Shown: positions 1-10,700 of the stretch, piece after piece | Numbering within the stretch: position 1 is the first letter of the stretch | Layout: each line of letters opens with the position of its first letter | Assembly (NCBI RefSeq): GCF_048544455.1 | Contig: NC_133538.1 | Span: 447,653,311 to 447,717,310 of the forward strand | Length of the DNA: 64,000 nt | Source: Silene latifolia | Taxonomy: Eukaryota; Streptophyta; Magnoliopsida; Caryophyllales; Caryophyllaceae | Direction of reading: 5' to 3' | Made by a program: the position numbers and the translations under genes | The notes under the pieces: generated by a model | Told to the model about the DNA's origin: nothing | Database searches by the model: none | What the model saw: only the letters and a program-made list of their open reading frames with translations

Positions 1-932
1 CTGCTTATATTGAGGTATTATCTATTACTCACCTTTCCCGGCTGACGTGTTTTCTCCTTTCTGGGCTACTCCTCATAGGGGTAGTTCCTTTCTGTCTTCT
101 TGTTTTATTTCAGGTTACTTCCACTGCATTCAAAAGGATTTAATTTTCAAGTGAAGATTTTATTTAAAGACTTTATAAAATTTTGGTGCTATTTGTATTA
201 TTTTATTTTAAAAAGGATTTGTAATAACTGACTTTGTGTATTAATTATAATATCTCTGTATTTCGGCGAGTTTTATATGTAAAAAGTTAATTTTAATTTA
301 GCTGAAAAACAGAGGTGTTATAGGTTGAGTTTGCTTATAGGCTAAGCAAGAAGCCTAAAGAGGCGCGAGCCTCCTGCTACGCAATGGGGTGCCCTGTCCT
401 TTTCAATTTGGACGTGGCCTTTGCTCTATCCATTGTTTGGTTGGTTTGATTTGTTGTAAACAAATAAGATGTCATGTAACAATATGAACATCTAATAAGA
501 TGATTTTGGGTGTTATTTGGGGTAAGCATTTTGTGCTTGACTCAGGTTTGATCCGTGTTGAGTCGGGATTTGAATTTTGAGTTGGTTTTTGGCCCGGTGT
601 CGGTTTTGACTCTAATTCGTGTCATTTTAATGCAAATGCCAAGATAAAATCATTTATGGCATTATTTTTGATATTCGAGACTCGGATTGAATCAGGTTGA
701 CTTAGATTGACTCCAGTTGCGGGTTTCTAAGTCGATTTTGGGTCCGAAGACAGTTTTAACTCTAAATAGTGTTGTTTTAATGCAAATGAAGTTAGAAAAC
801 CATTTTTAAAATCATTTTTCATATCTGAGTAGTGCATTAAACCCTCTCATGTATAGCCAATACACGCACGCATATCAAAAACACGTTATAGTCCGATCAT
901 CATCGAGTGATTTTTAGAAGGTGCAGATACTG
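1..932 (-). repeat. Tat/Retand-type LTR-like sequence, minus orientation, runs off the window
   Basis: Read on the minus strand, this stretch starts near 932 with TGTAGATACCCAGTATCTGC. The long Tat-type LTR at 54903 begins with the same TGTAGATACC...TGCACCT layout on the plus strand. Positions 1-322 may belong to a different LTR, because a TGTTATA-like end sits at about 317-323. The rest contains a GC-rich module at 360-395 (GCGCGAGCCTCCTGC) like those in the 54903 LTR. No coding capacity is seen. The LTR identity is inferred from terminal sequence only; its other end and internal region are outside the window. Confidence 0.45.
535..840. repeat. Diverged tandem duplication, about 165 bp period
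   Basis: Two similar modules follow each other. Each has a GG[C/G]TCCG-like core, then GT[T/C]TTGACTCTAA or GTTTTAACTCTAA, then TTTTAATGCAAATG. The second copies of these words lie about 165 bases after the first. Both copies are degenerate, so this is an old internal duplication inside the LTR-like region. Confidence 0.5.
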
Positions 933-1108
933 GGTATCTACACCATCTTTATTTTTCCCTTCCTTCTTCGATTTCGATCCAATGTACTCAACACCTCTTC
1001 ATCGCTTTTTTTTTTGTTTTTCTTCCTTACTTTCTTTTCCACGCTCGATTTCTTTTGATTTTTCTCTCTTTTCTTTCTCCTCACTCTTTGATTTTTCATT
1101 GTTTTCAC

Positions 1109-1609
1109 TCAAATCTTTTTCAATCTTTTCTTCTTCCACTCGGTTTCATCTCCTTCAATTTCTCCTCCTTCTTCTTCGATTTCTTCTTTTTTCTCACCAG
1201 TATCATCCTCCTTCTCCCTTTCTTTGTTACTAATATCAACATCAATACTAACATCAACTCCTTTTTCGATAATAGGAGCTCCATCATCATCAACTTCACC
1301 AACAACCTTAGAATCACCATCTTCATCCTCGGTATCCATTGGACGTGGTTTATTTAAATCGATTTTACGATTAAAAACCTGACTTGAAAACCGTTTAGCC
1401 TTGGAGGTTGTTTTGGGATGATTTGCTACCGATTTGCTTCTTGGCATTGGAGTTACTTTAGGTTTCGGGCTTGATTTTTGACTTTGAAAAAATTTGGAAC
1501 CTAAACTTTCGGTGCTTGGTTCAACAATGGGTGGATTCGTTTTTGGTTTAGGTATGTAGGATGCTCGAATTTCATTGAGTTTTTTGTTGAGGGTTTTCTT
1601 TGGAGGCAT
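1109..1609 (-). pseudogene. Envelope-like or unknown ORF 3' of SIRE-type Copia pol, broken
   Basis: The minus-strand ORF has a good ATG at 1609 (product begins MPPKKTLNKKLNEIR, about 166 residues). The frame is open 78 codons further upstream to an ATG at 1843, but that extension shows no conserved character. The N-terminal half is basic and rich in Pro, Ser and Lys; the C-terminal half is a strongly acidic and Lys/Glu-rich tract. After the stop at 1109 the neighbouring frame continues as a Lys/Glu-rich stretch for about 35 codons, which suggests a one-base frameshift. It lies directly downstream, in the same sense, of the SIRE-type RNase H end at 2042-2264. SIRE elements are known to carry an envelope-like ORF in exactly this place. 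No transmembrane segment or recognised domain is seen, so identity rests on position alone. Confidence 0.4.
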
Positions 1610-1843
1610 GACTTTCAAAGTGAAGGTAAGAGTAAGAGTTGGGAGAGGGAATTTTTGAACGGTTTTGGAGAGAAGTGAGGTATGTTTGAGGTATTTGAAT
1701 GCAAAAAGGGAGTTCATTATTATTTGTTTAAATTTTAAGGTGGAAAGGTGAATAGTAAAAGTGATATATGGTTGGGTGTTGAGGGAGGTGTAGCCGTGCA
1801 AGGGTAGGGTCATGAGTGGCTTTGGGCGGCTACAAGTGGTCAT

Positions 1844-2041
1844 GGGAATAACAAAGGATGAGTTGATTGGTGTGGGTCATTCACTTTAGTGGCTCCATGC
1901 AAATAACAATTTTACACAACGGTTTTTACATGACGATAAATCATTTAACTTGTTTCATATTAACATAAAATCGTCTTAGTTAAACAATTACGTAAAACCG
2001 TGTACTTTAGTCAATCATGCGAGATATTTTGTCAATCAAAT
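1844..2041. other. Spacer between SIRE pol end and downstream ORF
   Basis: AT-rich sequence after the RNase H stop codon (minus strand, TAA at 2042-2044) and before the envelope-like ORF. No ORF, repeat or regulatory element is recognised. Confidence 0.4.
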
Positions 2042-2264
2042 TTATGCACAATCTAACAAACCAATTTCCGACCTAAGTCTTACGAATTGTTCTCTTTTCA
2101 GCGGTTATGTAAAACTGTCGGCTATTTGATTTTCCGTTCTACAAAATTTACGACGAATTTGACCTTTTTCCACATGATCACGTAAAAAGTGGTGTCGTAT
2201 GTCAATATGTTTAGTCCTTGAGTGTTGTATTAGGTTCTTTGAAATGTTGATGGCACTAGTATTA
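2042..2264 (-). pseudogene. SIRE-type Copia RNase H, C-terminal part
   Basis: Minus-strand translation from 2264 reads NTSAINISKN, then SRTKHIDIRHHFLRDHVEKG, then QFVRLRSEIGLL and a stop at 2042-2044. These are the hallmark C-terminal motifs of Copia RNase H. An in-frame stop at 2105-2107 replaces the Lys of the usual FTKPL motif. The N-terminal part of the same domain ends in ...PILFD at 44595. The Asp codon is split exactly there, so the two parts are one domain separated by a 42-kb insertion. This continuity fixes the Helitron ends to the base. Confidence 0.9.
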
Positions 2265-2318
2265 TCTACTTACCTTATACTAAAATTCCCCAAGGAGTGC
2301 ACTGTTCATATGAACAGT
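2265..2318 (+). repeat. Helitron 5' terminus and adjacent palindrome
   Basis: Starts TC after host A, followed by TATACTAAA, a common look of plant Helitron 5' ends. At 2301-2318 is a perfect 18-bp palindrome, ACTGTTCATATGAACAGT. Confidence 0.8.
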
Positions 2319-4090
2319 TTGAAACACGGCAATGGGTGTCGTTTTGGCTTTTAGAAACTGGGCCTTTATTACACTACAAACCGTCCTCTTTTCTTCTCCT
2401 TTCTCTTTCCAAACCTAGAAAATTGTTCCCCCTTCCCGTCTCTTATTCCCTTCCCCTTTTCTCCTTCTTGCCTTCTTATTTCAAAAGAGATGCTGCTTTT
2501 ATTGAAGCGGATTGATTGATTGTTCGAATTTGATGTTTTTCAGTCGATTTAATGGTTAGTTTGTAATGATATGAGTTAGTTAATTTAATTTTCCTCTATA
2601 AATTTTAATTGGTTTTTCAATTGATTAGGTTAATCCGATTGGTGATTGTCGGATTTTGATGTGGTCTTTGATTCTAATAGTACTGATTTGCTATTGATTC
2701 ATGCTCTCCATATTGAATTAGTGATTTCTGGACCTACTATCATCCCTTCAATTAGTCATTACTTACGTGCTTTCACTCAAACTTTGCTGATCAAGTTTGT
2801 GAGTTTGAGCTTGCTGTTGTTTCCATGGAGAACTCCGTCACCCTGGCCTCGCTTTCGATGTCATGGTACCTCTTCTACTTTTTATTGCTTTTGTGTAGTT
2901 TCAATTTTTGGATTTAGTTTGACGGGTTTCGTACCTCGCTCGATGAATTTACTAGCTAGCTTAATCGTTGCGAGTATCTGCAAAGATATTTACATTGAAG
3001 TGCGTAATGGTGAAGTTTTCTTAAACTTGTATGTATACTTAATCACTCATTCATTTTCAATTCACACTCTTCCTAAACAGATGAAGTATAGGAAGAGTTT
3101 TCGTGGTTTGATTCTTGTTTTGTCTTTATGCAGACCACCCGGAATCAGGTCCCTATTACTCAACTTGCTCCATTTAGTTTCGGTGAAGGAATTTAGCCTC
3201 ATAAAATTTCTCGGTTTTTTTGTAGGTGATGTGGAATTTACTATATTCCTGTGGCAAGTGTGCTCTGGAAAAAGTGGTTCTGGTTAATTAACATTCTGAC
3301 CAATACTTGGACTAATCATTGCACCAGCACTTGGGGATTTACTTCAAGGTGAATTATCACAATGATCGCAGTTAATCTAGATCGAGGATGGTGTAATATA
3401 GGAAGAGGATAACCAAAGTATTAGCTTCGCATTAATTTGGATTAACAATTGATCTGTTTATTTTTTCATTGATTTGGAAAAACAAATAGTCTACAAATAT
3501 CTAGAAATAGGCAATGTCGCTTTTGTGAAAAACCGATTTTAATGTGATTGAACATTGTAAGCAGAATGATAATTTGTCAATTGTTTCAAGTAACAATGCA
3601 TAAATAATGGCTACTCATTTCATTCTATTTGGAGGCTATAGAGCTTAAATTTGCGACAAACCACTTAGGTATGGGGAAACAAGGAAGTGCCCTGAACATC
3701 AAATGTAGGAAATCAATATATATACTTAAAAGAGGAACTTTTGAAGCTATTTCATTGGCTATTATTTTTGAGCCATTTCATTGGCTATTATTTGGCTATT
3801 ATTTTGATTGAATAAATAAATTATGTGTATTAAAAAGATAAAATATATTCAATAAATTATGTGTATTAAAAAGATAAAATATATACATTAAAATAAGCCT
3901 CTACAAAATAGTTCAACTACACTATCGTTCAGAAAAATAAGTCTTCTATTCCAATGCTCCAACAGGCTACGACAGCTTCGACTTCGATACTTCTTCAAAT
4001 TCTTATCAAACTGCACTTCCACACCTTCTCTATATCTGAATGTTTGTGCAATTCAACTAATATTACGCTTCTCTCAAACCTGCAACCTCA
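2319..4090 (+). other. Helitron 5' region without a clear gene; possible captured gene leader
   Basis: No convincing protein. Positions 2380-2480 are C/T-rich like a plant 5' UTR. Several short GT-AG-like segments follow (for example an ATG at 2825 with an open stretch up to a possible donor at 2866). This could be fragments of a captured host gene, but I recognise no domain. A 213-codon open frame at 2646-3287 shows no conserved motif. Direct repeats of ATTTCATTGGCTATTATTT occur near 3755-3795. Confidence 0.3.
3815..3886. repeat. Tandem repeat, 2 copies of 36 bp
   Basis: The unit starting AATAAATTATGTGTATTAAA occurs at 3815 and again at 3851, almost identical. AT-rich. Confidence 0.85.
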
Positions 4091-4096
4091 ACGGTG

Positions 4097-4104
4097 TATA
4101 AATA
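4097..4104 (+). promoter_or_regulatory. TATA box of the RPA-like gene
   Basis: TATAAATA lies 92 bases before the ATG at 4196 in a leader rich in C and T. Position and sequence fit a plant core promoter. Inferred, not proven. Confidence 0.55.
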
Positions 4105-4195
4105 CACATCAATCATCCATCTTATTATTCACATTCACATAGAATTGAGATAATAACTGCACAAATATCTCTCTGTCTTCGTCTTTCACTTTGCA

Positions 4196-6733
4196 ATGGC
4201 ACCAAGGTATGATAATTCGATCGTTACTATTTTACAGCCTATCTTACCTACTTATTAATTAATATTTTTTATCATCAGTAATTTAACATTGATCAACAAG
4301 CTTAATGAGACCAAGAAAAACGGAAAAATCAAAGTTCGCGTTTCGAGGCTGTGGGATGTTTTGAATCATGCTGAGAATGATACTCTTATGTGCATGGATA
4401 TGGTTTTAATCGATGAAGAGGTAAGAATTAACTGTTTATTATTTACCCTTTTAATTTTTTGGTTGTCCCATTCATATTGAATTGTCTTATTGATTATTTT
4501 GTTAATTATTAGGGAAATTACGTACATGCTACTGTGCATTGTGATCATGCCGATAGATTTCGCTCCAAACTTAAAGAAGGCGGAATTTACATATTCAACA
4601 ACTTCGGTGTTCGACCTAACAAGTCAATATATCGCGTTGTCAGCGACAGCAAAATTATGCTCAAGATCTTCTGGAACACTTTCGTCAAAGAAATTGTCGA
4701 TGTTGATAGCATAATCCCGAAACATAGGTTTGACTTTACACCATATCAGGTTTTGGAACAGCGTCGACTTAAACCAACTGTTCTTACAGGTCAGGACATG
4801 TGTAAATTACTTTGTTGTTAAATCTCCCCATCTACTATACACAATTATTTTCAATTATGACTTGATTATATCCATTTTTGAATAATTTAGACGTGCTTGG
4901 AGTTCTTGTGGATGAATCCCAAGATGCCGACGCTACATGCATAGAGGTACAAGATGAATGGTACAATATGTTGTTTCTATTTGATTATAATGCTCGACTT
5001 CTTCCACTGGATGACTACTATTAACACACCCAGTATGAATACTTTTTTTGCACAGTAAAAATAGGATACAATTGAAGCTATGGGGTAAATTTGGCACCTC
5101 CTACAATATACAGAGAGCAGCCCTCGGCGATGACTGTAAACATGTTATTGTAGTGGTAACATCTACTTTAGTGAAAGGGACTTCACCAGGTAAACCATTG
5201 TGCTAACACTTACATCTTAGTATCTTTTTTGAGGTTGTTATATACCAATTTTTTTTACAGCTTCCTTAATATTATACAATTCATCCGCAACCAAAATCTA
5301 CTTCAACCTTGATATTCCAGAGATCAATCAATTAAAGAACTCCCTAAGGTACGGATAAAAATCCTACACCATTAATTTTTAACCTTATATTTGCATACAC
5401 GATTTTGTGTTAACACTTCTCATTCTTAATTCTTTATTCCAGTGAGAATAACGTGGAAATCGTTGTTCGCCAACGTAAAGCTAGAATTTCTGCTGACATG
5501 ACCGCAAATATGAAGAATATCATCACTATCACTAATCATTGCACAACCCCCTACGAAAAGGTATGTCTACCGATAACACCCCGTCTAAATTAATTTTAAG
5601 TTAGTTCACATTAACGTTCACTTTTATATTGTGGAAAATGAATGTCTGACAATGGCTATAATCTTTTATACGTAGGATCTTTTTTGTTAATGTCAAGCCA
5701 GAGTTAAAGAAGTAATGAGTGAGCTACCATGGTACAATCCATCGTGTCCCAAATGTTCTAAGAAGCCAAAGAGAGGACTAACAGATTTTTATTGTGAGAA
5801 CTGCAAAAAAAGTTTTGATAATCCTATCATGGTGTAAGTATTACTACAACTTTTTAAGACTTGACAAGAATACAATTATAAATTCAGTTCATTAATTAAC
5901 TTAATTGTTATAGGTATAGACTCGAGTTAATGGTTGAGGATGTCACAGGAAGTACTATTCTTACTCTCTTTGATGGCGAGGCTAAAAGACTGATAAAACA
6001 AGATGCACGTACTTTACTCGAAGCACACACAGAAGAACAGGTACAAATGCATCTCCATTATTTATGTTCGTCTTTGACTGAAATAAATATACGCGTTTAA
6101 AAATCCACGCTAACTAAGATAATGATAAAATATAAAGCAGGATGACTCCAAAGAGGACCTAGAGGATTTTGATTCTATACCAGATGATGTACCATGTTTG
6201 CTCCGCAACTTTTTTGAGGGAAAAATGTTTGTATTCAAAATAAAAATAGACAGCTTTAATCACAAAAACACCAACAGCAATAGACAAAGCTTTTCAGTAG
6301 TTAGGGTCTTGGATGACATTGTGAATTTAGATGAAAATGAGGACGAAGCCTGACTGAAAACAAAGGGCAAAAGATTACGCAAATATGTTCAGCAAATTGA
6401 TGAAGAAGTTTCAGAAAATGACGAAGGGCCAAAAGGGGCAGACAACACATCCAAAATCTGCTCAGCATTTAGCAATAATGAAGATACAGGTGAAGATACG
6501 GGAGATACAGGATGCAGTTCAAGTACGTCTATGAAAAAACCACGAGTAAGAATTTTTTTTTTTTTAAAAAAAAAATATACACGACCCTTTTTTGTGTGTC
6601 TTAAAGCCCAAAAACATCACATACTAAATACCAACATGTTTTTGTTGATTATTTATAGGGAAAACTCCGAAAGGTTGGGAAGTCGCAAAATAGTGGTATC
6701 GAGGACTATGATGAAGAAAGGCAAGGAAATTAG
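4196..6733 (+). pseudogene. Helitron RPA1-like single-strand DNA-binding protein, 11 exons, 2 stops
   Basis: Exons: 4196-4206, 4279-4420, 4513-4789, 4891-4960, 5056-5189, 5261-5348, 5443-5560, 5676-5833, 5914-6040, 6141-6545, 6659-6733. All borders are GT-AG and all phases agree (535 codons). It begins MAPSNLTLINKLNETKK; the DUF223-type OB-fold follows (VRVSRLWDVLNHAEND), then further OB-folds. A C4 zinc-binding region typical of the RPA large-subunit C-terminus is in exon 8 (CPKC ... CENC). Plant Helitrons often carry such a gene, presumed to coat single-stranded DNA during rolling-circle replication. Two in-frame stops break it: TAA 5688-5690 and TGA 6351-6353. The frame stays open with good splice sites beyond both. 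If the last stop is the true end, exon 11 would be 3' UTR. Exon 4 donor choice (4960 rather than 4946) was decided by phase. Confidence 0.85.
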
Positions 6734-7771
6734 CGAAGAAGCCAACATAAATTTATTAATATTAGATCAACTATTAGTTTACTCAAGTTTGGTGAATAAA
6801 CCACCCCACTAAAGGGTGCTTAGCAATATTTTGCGTCTTTAGCTTTTAGTTTACCTATGTTCAACGAATAAACAATACCACTAAAGGGTATTTAACAGTC
6901 TATTGCATCTTCGTTTACTTGAATACGTTTTTAGTTTTATGGATTTAATAATGTTGGAAAGAGAAAACCTTCAAGTGTTATATACAATTATTATTATTTT
7001 AAATAATTGAACTCCAAGACGCATCATGTTGCTGGTTTGTTAACTCTATGTTTGTTTCTACACATACTACCAATATATCAAAATATTGAACTCCCAAGAC
7101 GCATCATACCTACCCATCGGACTACACATGTATATTATAAGTTCTGGAAACTATAATGCGAAAATTTATTAGCGTTCTGAGTGAACATACCTGCAGCAGC
7201 CAACATTGAACTACTAACCAACCACAACCACCATTCCTTTGAATATATCGCCTAAGATATCAACAACGTTCTTCCCCCTCCACTTCCACTTGACTCTTCC
7301 CCTGCCGAATAACATACTAATAAAGTTCAGATTCCAAGAAAACAGTAATAATTTTCCTATGTGATTTTAGTTGATAATCACTCATATACTATTGTGTCCA
7401 ATAAACAGTTATTACTGAAAATACCTCTGCTTTGACGGAGTCATTCACTGCGTGTTACCACAACTAAGCGTCCTCTACACCACGGTTCATTCTTCTGCGC
7501 ATCATATCCGTATAATTAGGCACAAATTTCAACAACAATCCTGTTAACATATTACAAAATAAAATAAAAAAGCGCAAGGTTGGCAGAATAATCATATCTA
7601 ATTCTAATCGAATTCTACTCATAATTAAAATTATTCAGCTGGCTGGATAATAGAGATCAAGTTCTAATCAAACTCAAACCCTGTGAGGACAGCTCAAGAT
7701 TGAAACATATTTAAGCCTACAGGTCACGAACAGAACATAGCACTTTTGTAGATACTCAACCACAATCAACA
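6734..7771. other. Intergenic region between RPA-like and RepHel genes
   Basis: No ORF with recognisable content. A TATTTAA-like box at about 7708 lies 60-65 bases before the RepHel ATG at 7772 and is a weak core promoter candidate. AT-rich elsewhere. Confidence 0.4.
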
Positions 7772-10700
7772 ATGACAACTGAAGTACCCTGCAAGCTAAT
7801 GTCAGATTTACCACCCGAATCGATGAGGCTCACTAGCAATTCAAACACTGGTTAGTAATACTTACCCTATTGTCAGATTATTTAGTTTGTTTACTTATAG
7901 ATTGACGCATCTAACTTTCCTAACCACATTAATTAATTCACCACAAACTTTCTATGATTTGATCCCAGCAAGCAATACAGAGGAGAGGCAAACACGGCAA
8001 CCATCTCCGAGGATTTTGCCAGAAATATTACCCAATTCAACAAGTACCCAGAACAACACTGGTTTGTTGATTAAACTTTGTGCACAAAAAGAGAAAAAAT
8101 TTGGTTTTGAAAGGTAATTTCATTTAAATATCGATCAGATCTATCTTTTAATTCCTGTACCTTCACAGAAATAAACATGATATGCAACAAGAGGCAACGA
8201 AAAAGAAAAGAGCAACCTACAAACAATCCGACATCGGAAATATTATGCGGAGCAACTACCGTCCCAACTAACACTAATACTGGTTTGAAACTAATTTTTT
8301 TTACACATAATGTCGCATACCTTATTTAATCAATCGTTTCCTATGTCACATAAATAAATACTGACTATTCTAACTGATTTTGTGCAAGTAAATACAATAA
8401 CAAACAAGAGACAGCGAAGGAAGAGTAATCAAGCAACAAATCTGGCCACCACCACAAGCTGCCCGAATAACCTATCATCGGGTATGTCAACTATTAAAAC
8501 AGATCAGATATGCACGCAAAAAAAAAACCTCTGCATTTATTAGTGTCATTACATTGACCAAAGTCATCGTCTAAATTTTAATTAACATCTTCAACAAAAG
8601 AATATGACCCAGATAACCGTACAATGTCGGAGGTTTCAGAAGCTCCAGCAACTACCACAAAAACCACAGGTATAAGTATGTTGTTACAATTCCACCTTAT
8701 GGACTTGTGATCTCGCAACTCCATTTTATTTCTGACCCAAAGATTACTAATGATTGAATACAGTTAACACCAGATATCTAAGCTTGGCTCCACCGGAATA
8801 TATTTGTCGTTCATGCCATGCAATCATGTGGTATGAGGAGAGGGTAAAAAAGACTAGCAATCGAAGGCAAACCAATTTCAACATGTGTTGCAGAGAAGGG
8901 AAAATAAAATTGGACAAGCTAAAAGACCCTCCAGATTTTTTAAGAACGTTACTAGACTACAGTCAAGGCCCTTCCGCTAGGAAATTTAGGCAGCATATCC
9001 GAATGTATAATTCTTCATATGCGTTCACGTCGATGGGTGCCAAAGTAGACACGACTGTCAACAACACACCTGGGCCATACACTTTCAGGATCAGTGGACA
9101 AAATAGTCATTATATAGGGTCCTTGCTGCCCACCGGTAATCGGACACCCTTCTTCATACAACTCTATGTTTATGACACTTCAGATGAAATAGACAGGAGA
9201 GCAGGTGTGTTTGGAAAGAAAGACAACAATAACGTACTAGAAACAGATATACTCACAGGGTTGAAACAGATGTTAGATGCCGTTAATCCGATAGCACATA
9301 CATTCCGCATGGCCCAGCAACGCCTGAAGGAGGACAATAATTTAAATTTATCAATTAGGTTGCTTGGTCAAAGAGTTAACAAAGACATAACGTATAGTAA
9401 TCCGACAGCATCAGAAATAGCCGCGCTTATAGTTGGAGATATTAGCGGTACAGATGCAGGTAGAGACATTATAATCGAACACAAAAGAGACGGTCTGAAG
9501 CGAATAACTGAGCTACACCCTTCTTTCATGGCTTTACAGTACCCGCTTCTGTTTCCACGTGGAGAAGATAGTTTTCACACAGATATACCATACATCATTG
9601 ACGTGACAAAGAAGCGTGGTAAAAGGGAGTACGTCACAATGAGAGAATATTATGCGTACAGACTACAACAGAGATTAATGGATGGTTATGCTGTGCTTCG
9701 TGGTGGAAAACTACTCCATCAGTTTGTAGTGGATTGTTGTTGCGCAATAGAGTCACAAAGATTATGGTTTATTAGAAACAACCAGCCATATCTTCGATGT
9801 GAAATGCTAAACCATCTTTGTGATGCGGTTGATAAAGGTGATTACGTAGGCGCAGAAGTAGGAACAAGAATAATATTACCGGCATCATTTACAGGAAGCA
9901 TGAGATACATGCAGCAAAAGTATCAGGATGCAATGGCAATTTGCAGGTGGTTTGGTAACCCACACTTATTTATAACCTTCACAGCGAATCCCAAGTGGCC
10001 AGAGATTGATCAGATGCTTGCGTACATACAAGGACAGAAGGCAGAAGACAGGCCCGACATAATAGCAAGAGTCTTCAGACTAAAACTACGTCAACTAATG
10101 GACTGCCTTAAACACCAGCGTTACTTTGGAACAACAGTAGCAGGTACACATTATTTAAAACGAAATTATAATAGTAGATGATAAATTGTCAGACAAGGAT
10201 TAAGCAGAGTAAGGAGAAATTACCTACAACATAAACGTCATAATTAACTTTCGTCCCATATAAATCTGCATAAATAGGATAAAAATCCATTAGAGAAATT
10301 AAAACATCATATCAAACACAATTAAGATTATCAATTTAATACTATGAGACTTATCACTTTCATACTATGCTGTAGACGTATACACAATAGAGTTTCAGAA
10401 AAGAGGACTGCCCCATGCACACATACTATTATGGCTTAAGAAAGATGAAGTGGAACTATCGCCACAGTACATAGACGGTATTATACATGCTGAAATACCA
10501 GATAAGGAAAAAGACCCAGTATTATACGAGATTGTGTCATGGTACATGGTTCACGGGCCATGCGGCAAGGAAAACCCAAATTGTCCATGTATGCTTGACG
10601 GTGTGACTTGCAACAAAAAGTATCCAAAATCTTTCAATTCAGAGACGGCAATAGATCGTAATGGCTATCCAGTGTATCGACGAAGAGAGAACAAAAGGTA

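Noticed and set aside
907..1357. Plus-strand Phe/Ser/Leu-rich open frames
   Set aside because: They are the complement of the Lys/Glu-rich minus-strand ORF; composition only.
2254..2259. CACTAGT just before the Helitron 5' end, looking like another Helitron CTAG end
   Set aside because: It is part of the RNase H coding sequence (Asn-Thr-Ser-Ala codons on the minus strand) and has no hairpin before it.
2646..3287. 213-codon plus-strand open frame
   Set aside because: No recognised motif, no good start, and crosses GT-AG-like borders; probably chance or captured non-coding DNA.
4891..4946. Shorter exon 4 of the RPA-like gene with donor at 4947
   Set aside because: It would leave the next exon out of phase with an immediate stop; the donor at 4961 keeps the frame.
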